Assembly (NCBI GenBank): GCA_009809945.1
Contig: WTPW01000609.1
Location: forward strand, 217,784-281,783
Direction of reading: 5' to 3'
From: Gigaspora margarita
Lineage: Eukaryota > Glomeromycota > Glomeromycetes > Diversisporales > Gigasporaceae
DNA length: 64,000 nucleotides
Every line of letters starts with the position of its first letter. Position 1 is the first letter of the stretch. Positions 56,055 through 64,000 of the stretch are shown piece by piece. Made by a program: the position numbers and the translations under genes. The notes below the pieces were generated by a model that worked only from the letters and a program-made list of their open reading frames with translations, did no database searches and was not told where the DNA came from.

Positions 56055-56770
56055 TACTTAAAACAACATTTTAAAATTTTGCAAAAATTAAAGATTTGCT
56101 AGTAAAATTTTATAAAAAAAAGATTTTCTAATATTAAAAATACAATTATATGCAAAATTTTATGCTAAACAAGTTTACTTAGAAACAAAATATAGGTTAT
56201 CTTAACAAAAAAGCAAGTTAGCTATATGATAAAGTTAAAATTTTTTGGATTATAATGTAAACCCCTTTTTTGTCAAAATACTCTATTTTGGGCTTTGATG
56301 TAAACTTGTTCAGCATGTAATTCTACTTGTTTTAAAGTCAGACCACGTTTTCTCAAACCTTTTACTAAGTAAAAAATTGGTTAAAGTTAAAAAAATTTTT
56401 TTAAAAAAATTTTTATTCTAACCTTAACCCCTATTTTTTACTTAGTAAAAGGTTTGAGAAAACACATTTTGACTTTAATACAAATAGAATTACATGTTGA
56501 ACAAGTTTACTTAGAAGCTCAAAGCAGATTATTTTAACAAAAAATGTTTTTATATTACAATCCAAAAATTTTTAACTTTAGTATATAGCTAACTTGCTTT
56601 TTTGTTAAGATAACCTATATATTGCTACTAAGTAAATTTGTTTAGCATAAAAATTTGCATATATTTGTATTTTCAAAGTTTGCAAATCTTTTCTTTTTAT
56701 AAAATTTTACTAGCAAAATTTTTAATTTTTGCAAAAATTTTAAAAAGTTATCTTTAAGTGTTTTTAATCT
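56055..56770. repeat. About 715-bp near-perfect palindrome
   Basis: Centred near 56,400. Complementary pairs in order outward: GTAAAAAATTGG region, CTCAAACCTTTTACT with AGTAAAAGGTTTGAG, AACTTGTTCAGCATGTAATT with AATTACATGTTGAACAAGTT, and ATAGGTTATCTTAACAAAAA with its complement. The stem is about 340 bp with few mismatches. It would extrude as a cruciform. Probably a foldback transposon. Confidence 0.8.
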
Positions 56771-57221
56771 GCTATTTTTGATATATTTGACCCTAAATTC
56801 AAAAAAGTTAATATGTAAGTTGAAAAAAAACTTGAGCTTAAAGTTTATAGTAAATTTATATATTTCTATTATAAATTTTATTATATATTAGTACTTATAT
56901 CTAAACAGGTATAATATCTTCTCTAACTAATAGGTGCAGTATAGCATATGGTTTTTAACTTCTATATAACAATTCCTATTATTGGAATTATCATTTTTAT
57001 ATTGTTTTTAAGCTATTAATTTGTAGATTTTTTTTATTGATATATTTTAATTTGTTTTTTAAAAAAAATTATATATGCTATGACTATTTTATATTTTGTC
57101 AAAGCACTTTTAGTAATTTATTTATTATACTATACTACTTTATTATTACTACTATCTAAAGTTTATTAGTCAAAATTATATGATACTTATATATTTAATT
57201 TTGTTTAGATCCAGAGTAACA
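56771..57221. repeat. Inverted partner of 53,860-53,970
   Basis: 56,809-56,865 (GTTAATATGTAAGTTGAAAA, then CTTGAGCTTAAAGTTTATAG) is the reverse complement of 53,883-53,955. The pair may be the arms of a larger element enclosing the tandem repeat and the palindrome. The rest shows nothing. Confidence 0.6.
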
Positions 57222-59009
57222 TCAGCGAATTATATATTTGTAATCTTACGTAAGATATTATGGCCCGTAATATTACAAAAATCTTACGATTGATGCAGTG
57301 TATTATGTAATATATTACATTAGATTACGGTAATATTACGGTTATTATTTCGAAATATTTCAAAATATACCAAATAAAAAAAATGCAAATTACCTCCCCT
57401 ACAGGGGTTGCGTACTCATGCAGATCAATAAACTAATGCGTGCAGGAGGTAATATTTTGATATTTTCGCATTGTTTCGCAATATTTTGGATCTTTTTGCA
57501 TTGTTTCGCAATATTTGGCAAATTTTTGCAAATTTTTAAAAAATAAATAAACGATATACATATTCACATAATCATGCTTTTTTACAGGTTTTTGCTTTAT
57601 TTCGCAAGGTTTCACAATTTATTATAAAATTTTACATTTTTTTATTTATTATTATTTTTTTATTTATTATTATTATATATTATACATATTATATTATATA
57701 TTATATTTTAATTATTATACATTTTTTACAGTATTATTTTTACATTATTATCTATTATTTTAAATACTTTCACACTTCTTCGCATCTAATTCTATCACTA
57801 TATACAAAAAACTAGCCCTATACACTTATTTTCGCCCATCCACAGTTAGCTATTATCTTCGCTTCTTTGTTTTCAATTGTCTTCACTTTGACTACTTCTT
57901 TTGTTTTGGCTATAAACTTCGTTTTGCACTCTTTTTCTAAAAACTTTAAAATAAAAAACATTTCTTAGAAGTGTTGATTCTTGCAAATTGCTGAGGAAAG
58001 TCGCAAAGTTTCGAAGAAGTTAGGAATAAATAAACTAAAATAAAAATTAAAAAAATAAGTAAAAAAAAACAAAAAAAACAAAAAGTATAAGCAAACTAAT
58101 AAAAAAAATAAACGAAGCCCCAAATCTTCGTAAGAGTTCGCATTCTTGTAAATTTAGAAACTGTGAAAGCCGTGTTAATGTTCTTGCGAAATGCCAAAAA
58201 AGTCGCGAAGTACCAGAAAAGTCTGGGTTGTTTTTCTTGCAAAGTGCCAGGAAGTAAGGGTTCTGTTCTCGCAAAGTGCCAAAATATAATAAATTAATAA
58301 AAAATTTTAAATAAAACAAAAAAAAACAAAACCAAAAAACACAAAACAAAAAAATAAATGACGCGAAACCTTGCAAAAACTTGCACAAACTTGCAAAACC
58401 TTGCGAAACCTTGCGAAAACTTGCGCCTAACTAAATCATTTCTCTAAAGAAGCGTTCTTGGCATTCTTGAATGTGTCAGAAGTCTGTGTAGACATGCGCA
58501 AGGTTTTGAAATGTTGTATGTCTTCTTGCAAAGGTGTCTTGTAAAAGTGCCGAAATAAAAAATAAATTAAAAAAAATTAAAATAAAAATGAAAACAAAAA
58601 AATGAAATGAAAACAAAAAATGAAACGAAAATAAAAACGAAACGAAATAAAAACAAAAAAGCGAAAAAAAAATAGAAAATCTAATTATAAACAAAAGACC
58701 TAATCTGATCTTGTAATACAGAATTTGAATATCATCGAACTATTTCGAACTATTTTGAAAAATCAGTCTAATGCGCGATCCAGGTTACAGACCTACTGAT
58801 CCTGATCCAGCTTGGTTTTCTAGTCCTAAATTATTTTAAAAGGGATCGAAATATTTCGTTAACCTATTTCGAAATATTTTGAAATTACTTTCATAATATT
58901 TCGAAAATTTGATAATTCAAAATATTTTGAAATATATTACATAATATTTTGCTTATATTACAGTTCGTAAGATCTTATGTAAGATTACGCTATTATAAAT
59001 TTGCTGATG
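57222..59009. mobile_element. 1.79-kb TIR transposon with CTTGCGAAA arrays
   Basis: Left ATCAGCGAATTATATATTTG with TAATCTTACGTAAGAT, and right ATCTTATGTAAGATTACG with AATTTGCTGAT, are inverted. Both subterminal parts carry TTTCGAAATATTTTGAAAT-type words. The inside has tandem CTTGCGAAACCTTGC and TTTCGCAATATTT words. Related DNA in the opposite orientation lies at 4,746-6,160. Open frames here are A- or T-run artefacts. No transposase. Confidence 0.7.
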
Positions 59010-59177
59010 AAACACTGACTGCAACATCAGGAAGTTGAACCAAATACAATCCTAGATTTGCTAAATAGCAATATTTAATATTTATACATGTTGGCAAGAG
59101 TCAATGAATCAAAAAAAAAAGAAAAAAAATAGTTAGAGGTTACATGACATGTGCTACAATGCAAACCTTATTAGATA
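59010..59177. other. Spacer
   Basis: Nothing recognised. Confidence 0.4.
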
Positions 59178-59435
59178 AGGCTGTTCGAAATTACAATTTC
59201 GTTTAACGTTCTCCCCCCCCCACCAGCTCTAAGAGCTCCCCTCTAGAATTAAACAGGCCAGTCAGAACGCTCATCTCATTTTAAGAATCCAATAAGTCAC
59301 GTGCTTATAAGTCAACCAATAATAATGTGTTTATTTTTTGCAATTTTAATATATTTGTTTAATTTGACCCCCCTCCCCCTACCACACTTAAGCTTCTTAA
59401 AGGAACGTTAAACGAAATTATAAATTCAAATGGCC
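59178..59435. mobile_element. TA-flanked TIR MITE (ATTTCGTTTAACGTTC)
   Basis: 258 bp. Left AGGCTGTTCGAAATTACAAT with TTCGTTTAACGTTC; right GAACGTTAAACGAA with ATTATAAATTCAAATGGCC, inverted. TA at 59,176-59,177 and 59,436-59,437. C-rich CTCCCCCCCCCC and CCCCCCTCCCCC runs lie inside each arm. Confidence 0.8.
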
Positions 59436-59519
59436 TAAAGGTGGGTTAATGATGCTGATGAAACTATTTTTGCACAAACAAAATGGTTTTATTTCTGGTT
59501 TCATCTAGCAAAATTCAGA

Positions 59520-59715
59520 CAAATTATAAAACTATAGACAAATAATAAAACTATAGACAAATGATAAAACTATATATGAATAATGGAACTATAGATGAAT
59601 GACAAAACTATAGATGAATAATAAAGCTATAGACAAATGCTAAAACTATAGACTAATGATAAAACAATAGATGAATGATAAAACTACAAATGATTAACAA
59701 AACTATTAATGAAAC
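59520..59715. repeat. 19-bp minisatellite (AACTATAGAYRAATRATAA)
   Basis: About ten tandem units with a constant ACTATAGA core and variable GACAAAT or GATGAAT. The direct units carry no unique spacers, so it is not CRISPR-like. Confidence 0.8.
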
Positions 59716-60924
59716 TAGAGTTGGGTTTCATGCATGCACATGATTCCTTAATAGCAGGGGGACTTTTGTATTTTTCAGAAATGCATGAGTCTGATCATGA
59801 GATAGTTGACCAATCATAAAATGCGGTTATTATCCACATGATAAACTTTCTGTAAAAACTGATAGATAATCATTAACCATATTACAATTTCTTTCATAGT
59901 TTTGAAGAAACTAAATTGCATTGTAAATAAATAAAACTATTCACTCAAGTTAAAATATAGCTTCTAAACACAAGAGCTTTATGAATAAAGTTTTTTATAA
60001 TATTACATGCACTTTATTTCTATTTTTTATACTTTATCTATAATTAACAAAACTATACTATCACATATCTAAAATAAATCAAACATCTTATAAAGAATAC
60101 ATATAAATTTTGAAAACAGTCTATATAAATTTATAAATGAAATAAGGTAATTATTTGGATAACAAAAGAAAAAAGATGAAAAAAACTAAAAAAATAATGT
60201 TAAAGTTTATAAATTACGCAATAAAATATATTTTATTACCTTTTGCTATATAGTAGACAATACTTCAACTCTTAGTATATCTATCTTTTATTGTATGATT
60301 CGGTATGATTCACTATGATTCAAAAAAGAGATGCTTGCTAGAAAACCTTTTGTTAATAAAGTATTGTATTGATTGCTATTTTTTATTTAAGTTTGCTTAG
60401 ACCTGAAAAATTCTGAATTTACAGTACTATGAGGTATAAATACTTGTGTAATGTTGATCCCAGAAATCATTAGAAATGAAAGTCTCCTCTGCTTTTCTTA
60501 ATCATGCAAATTAATGTAGCATAGTGGACATTTGATTTGATTGGCTTGAATATTACTAGATTACACAATATAAAAAATTTTTAAAAGTAAACCTTATTAT
60601 GAAAAACTATATAATCAATTGGCAACTTGTGCTTTAATATAATAAAAATTTTTTTAAACTATCTTAAAAGTATTTTTTACTTCTTTGTACATCTTTAGCA
60701 AAAAAAGATTAGTATAGATCAGTATCCCTAAGACTTTATTTAGAGGGCAAATTCAGCAAGTAATATAGTAATACAGTATATAATAAATAAGTTAATTGGG
60801 TATTAATCATTATAGAAACTTTTTTTTGCTTTCAAACTTCAACTAGAGCCATGGTAGTACTTCACTGACTGACAATATTTGGATCCAAATATTCTTAGAA
60901 GTTGTGGTATGGACTGATCAATTA
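59716..60924. other. A/T-rich DNA without a recognised gene
   Basis: A small TATGATTC triplet repeat lies at 60,292-60,320. No protein-like frames. Confidence 0.5.
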
Positions 60925-61236
60925 CTGTATATTCCTGAAAATAAGCTACCTTTTTTGGGCCAAAAATTACACAAAAATATGGGGTAACTTATTTTCGAAT
61001 TGTTGAATTTTTTGAACAATTGAGAAACATACTAATAAAAATTGTCCAAATGATTTGAAATTTTTAATGTATGTGTTTTTTGATGCCTTGAACAAGTTTA
61101 CTTAATAGCACTTTTGAGATTTATTAGTAAATTTTGGACTTTTATATGTAGCAACTGTTAATATGTTTTTTGAAATTTTTGAAAAAAATCAGGGGGTAGC
61201 TTATTTTTGAAGTAGCTTATTTTCAGGAATATACAG
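60925..61236. mobile_element. Mariner-like MITE with perfect TIRs
   Basis: 312 bp. The termini are inverted and identical over 25 bp (CTGTATATTCCTGAAAATAA, then GCTAC). TA at 60,923-60,924 and 61,237-61,238. A degenerate relative lies at 6,657. The identical ends suggest a young insertion. Confidence 0.88.
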
Positions 61237-61629
61237 TACACTTTATGATCTTTGAATGAATTCCTCTTGAACAAATTACTATTTACAAGGTGAGTATATT
61301 TCATATTCCAATAAATTAAGAAAGTTTATTTTACAAACCTAACTAAAGGGCATGCTATTTATTATATGTTTTTTACATGGATACATGGCCAGTAATAGTG
61401 ATTGCATCTATATATTATATTAACAAGTTAAAATTAGATAAAGTGATTACACCATACATGGATAGGGTGACTACTAAGTAAAAAATATCACATGAAAAAT
61501 AGCACACTTCTAAATATATAATATATTTTGACTACAAGTTAAATAACTCTAATAAAAAAGGAACTATTAGTTTGCACAAAAGATACATATATATAAATTA
61601 GAATAGTTTTATTTTCATGGAATTAACCT
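61237..61629. other. Flank of the SLR relic
   Basis: A/T-rich, with AAGAAAGTTTATTTTACAAACC (61,317), like the SLR 3' flank word AAGAAAGTTTATTTCAAC at 38,929. No gene. Confidence 0.45.
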
Positions 61630-62180
61630 TGAAAGGATGCATACTGAAGGAATCAATTGTTTTGACTATGTTATAAATATAGAATAGGAGTTGAAAAGAA
61701 TAAAAACAAAGCATTTATATATTATCAAAAATTAGCAAACATGTATAATCCTAATAGAATATATAGGACCCTGGGCATTTAGTATAGAGGTCATACTTTA
61801 TTTTTTCAGCAAAAATCCCTGAAATTTGAAAAGCAAAAAAAAATAGTTATTGGCAATTATCTTGGCATCCAGTAGTCCAATTTGAATAAACTTTTTTTAA
61901 AATAAAGCTTTTAGTAAGATGCATCTAACAAAAGACGTTTATTCAATTCTGATTATTAGATCAAAAGTTATTTAACAAAATGTTTTGTCATTTTTAGCAA
62001 ATTGGGCCAAAATTGGCCAAAATCCAGTTATGATCTATAAGAGATGTCTGGGGTCCTAAATATATCAAGTTGGTTATTGTTATTATTTAGGAATTGGAGT
62101 CAAAATTGATAAGCATAAAGCATTTCTATAGGGATTTAGAAAACTGCTATTTGTTATTATAGATTTGCTATGAAAAAATA
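61630..62180 (+). pseudogene. SLR relic (copy 6) split by a MITE
   Basis: Left part: YRIGVEKNKNKAFIYYQKLA with NMYNPNRIY. After the MITE: IYQVGYCYYLGIGVKIDKH with KAFL, then a stop. Less than two Sel1 units remain. Without the 293-bp insertion the two parts read on in one frame through the TSD. It lies about 130 bp before the kinase relic, in the same orientation, so both could come from one kinase-Sel1 type locus, though kinase before Sel1 would be the usual order. Confidence 0.8.
61765..62057. mobile_element. hAT-like MITE (AGGACCC ends) in the SLR relic
   Basis: 293 bp. Ends AGGACCCTGGGCAT and GTCTGGGGTCCT, inverted with mismatches. 8-bp TSD GAATATAT (61,757-61,764) against AAATATAT (62,058-62,065), 7 of 8. 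It shares the terminal AGGACCC with the LINE insertion at 942, but the rest differs. Confidence 0.8.
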
Positions 62181-62305
62181 TCAAGATAAATCTTATAAAT
62201 AGATTAAAAGTATGTTGATTTTTATTTTTATTTATAGCTTATTTAAAGATTTTTTCAACAAATTTAATTGTCAGGGTGTGACCTGAACTAAGTAACATAG
62301 TGAAC

Positions 62306-62960
62306 AATTGGAAATAAAGATATTGATAATTGAATAAAAGCATTCTAACTTAGAGCCTAGAAATATAACAATGTGATTGATTGGATTCTATTTAATAAAT
62401 TATCTTATATTAAAGAAATTGGTAAAGGCAGATTTGGTTTTGTATATTCATCAACCTGGTTGGATAGTATAAGAAAAGTTGAAAAATTTACAAAAGAGTG
62501 CATAATTATCCAGTACTGTTGCACTCAAAATATTGACCAGTTTGAAGAAAACAATGATTTTTAAAAAAAGTAAGTAATTTATTGCTTTGATAATTTTTTT
62601 AATAGTTTATTAAACTAATTCATTATTTAAACTTTAAGTTTAAAAGTCTTATGGAATATAAATTCCATTATACTTAGCTCGCAATATATAGAATAACCCA
62701 AAATGCAAAACAAAGATTATTTGATAGTCTTTTAGTATGCTAATAATGGAAGTTTTTATAAATATTTAAAAAAAATTTTATTAGTTTTACATGGCAAACC
62801 AAATTACAAATACTTCAAGATACTGTATAAAAGTTATATAAATTCATGATAATTCAAGTTATATCTAAGCAGATTTTCATAGTGGTAACATTTTACAAGA
62901 TCAATTCACTAATAAAAATACATGATCCTATATCACAGATCTAGGATTGTCTATACTTGA
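62306..62960 (+). pseudogene. TKL-like protein kinase pseudogene
   Basis: Kinase landmarks in order with breaks: GNKDIDN (preceding linker; three stops follow), VIDWILFNKLSYIKEIGKGR with FGFVYSSTWLD (P-loop), then a frame change after which VALKIL carries the ATP-binding Lys (about 62,515-62,540). Next come DYLIVF, stop, YANNGSFYKYLK (hinge, about 62,725-62,770), TWQTKLQILQD, and a stop followed by ADFHSGNIL (catalytic loop, about 62,868) and SYITDLGLSI (DLG in place of DFG, typical of these families). Sequence is lost beyond 62,960. The family match to AM-fungal TKL-type kinases is good; the gene cannot work. Confidence 0.85.
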
Positions 62961-63744
62961 AAGAAGGAAGGGGTTCCTAAAATATGACATTTTTTTCAAT
63001 AAGTAAAGGGCATCAAAAAAATATAATGTAATTTTTTTATAAAAATTTGTTTAAATCTTGATCTAAGTGTTCAAATTGGATGATTTTGGTACTATTCAAA
63101 TCATCTCGAGGAGAGAATTCGAATTGTACCAAAATTATTTGATTTGGATCACTGGATCAAGATTTATTAACAAATACTATTGGTTATTATCTTTTTTTAT
63201 AAAATTACTATATAATTAATAGTTTTTTGTGAATAACACTTGTTCCAGTAATCTGAATAAAATGATTTTGGTACTATTGAATTCATCTTATAGAAACTAA
63301 TCAGATGGTACCAAAATTATCTAGATCAGATCACTGTGTTATAATATATTCAAGTTTTTGTAAAATTATATATATAAATACAGTTTGATCTCATTATAGT
63401 CACTCTTGATATAGTCACAACCTTATTATAATCACCTTTTTTTTATTTACAAAATAAATTTATATTATTTTACTCTCTATATAGTCACAATTACTTTATA
63501 ATCACTATCACGCTATTTTAAAAACAAAAGTTATAAAATTATATTAAATTTACCTTATTTAAATTACAAAAAAATATAATATAGTTAAAATATTAATAAT
63601 AAGAATCAAAAATTTATAAAATGTATATATTATTTTTTAAAAATTAGTTAATAAAATAAAAATCTAAGCAATCGCAAATAGTTGCTACATATAAACCTTT
63701 ATTTATTTATAAGTAAATCGATTACTGCACATTAATTATCATCC
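62961..63744. repeat. Inverted GGTACC-type hairpins and pogo-like scraps
   Basis: GATTTTGGTACTATTCAAAT pairs with ATTTGAATAGTACC-like sequence around 63,080-63,165, and a similar pair lies at 63,258-63,330. From 63,384 ACAGTTTGATCTCATTATAG with TCAC, and several TATAGTCACAA words, recall the 14,014 MITE termini, but no right end was found. No gene. Confidence 0.5.
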
Positions 63745-63975
63745 GCAAATTTTATATATAGATATTAATTGATATATAACACTTAATCTTTTATATCGAT
63801 TATAAAATATCATTATATATCGATTAATTGGATAAAAATCAATATATATCTAAATCGATATATATCATTTTTTTATATTAAATCGTTATATATCTATAAA
63901 TCGATTATAATCAGAATTATTTGAAATGATATATAACAATTAACAGATCTTTAATGATTACATAATGTTTTGACC
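63745..63975. repeat. GATATATATC-rich dispersed repeat, copy 2
   Basis: The uninterrupted partner of 4,076-4,530, in the same orientation (GATATATAACACTTAATC at left, AACAGATCTTTAATGATTAC at right). An A run follows at the window edge. Confidence 0.75.
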
Positions 63976-64000
63976 GTCACTGGGTAAAAAAAAAAAAAAA

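Noticed and set aside
58047-58694. Minus-strand Phe-rich frames
   Set aside because: Same cause as above: A-rich repeat DNA within the TIR transposon.
59520-59715. Regularly spaced short repeats, CRISPR-like at first sight
   Set aside because: Units are directly tandem, without unique spacers, in eukaryotic DNA. It is a minisatellite.
63385-63500. Second full copy of the 14,014 pogo-like MITE
   Set aside because: Only left-end-like words (TATAGTCAC) are present; no right terminus or TSD found.

Overview
The window looks like nuclear DNA of a fungus in the arbuscular-mycorrhizal group (Glomeromycotina, Rhizophagus or Glomus-like). The reasons are its very high A+T content, a dispersed family of intronless Sel1-like-repeat (SLR) genes, the decayed remains of a TKL-type kinase of the kind expanded in these fungi (P-loop IGKGRFGFVY, ADFHSGNIL catalytic loop, DLG), a nuclease-like gene with short GT-AG introns, LINE and hAT relics, and a dense layer of short inverted-repeat transposons. 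No bacterial, phage, CRISPR, rRNA or tRNA feature was seen. The genus is an inference.

Layout. 1-4,075: two LINE copies, head to head, both dead and both hit by miniature inverted-repeat transposable elements (MITEs). 4,076-12,500: almost only repeats, namely a GATATATATC-rich repeat, a T-rich transposon copy, mariner- and hAT-like MITEs, and a 1.56-kb foldback element with internal palindromes, plus one Cys-rich coding relic. 12,654-25,600: SLR genes 1 and 2 (minus strand), separated by MITEs, a 1.5-kb hAT-type element carrying a Gypsy-like LTR, another hAT-type element, and an LTR candidate. 25,600-38,000: an extremely A+T-rich, CpG-poor block of nested foldback elements that also holds the C-terminal remnant of a hAT transposase. 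38,000-53,100: SLR genes 3 and 4 (minus), a solo LTR, a broken PD-(D/E)XK-like nuclease gene with introns, a cluster of variable hairpins, a broken SLR gene (plus) and a 607-bp hAT-type element. 53,100-64,000: large foldback and tandem-repeat elements, a minisatellite, a mariner MITE, an SLR relic split by a MITE, and a kinase pseudogene.

How it fits together. The credible protein genes are the SLR genes at 12,654, 21,880 (frameshifted tail), 39,051 and 43,412. A fifth copy (49,615) and a sixth (61,630) are dead. They share an N-terminal helical region, different numbers of 36-residue repeats (5 to 10), a CTTGA-type motif just upstream of the ATG, and recognisable flanking DNA, so they arose by duplication of a multi-kilobase cassette. 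Because the cassettes are paralogous, they also serve as empty-site controls showing where MITEs inserted later. Many MITEs have clean 8-bp target-site duplications (TSDs), as expected for hAT elements, or TA duplications, as expected for Tc1/mariner elements. The only transposase trace seen is a hAT C-terminal domain, so most of these elements must have been moved by enzymes encoded elsewhere.
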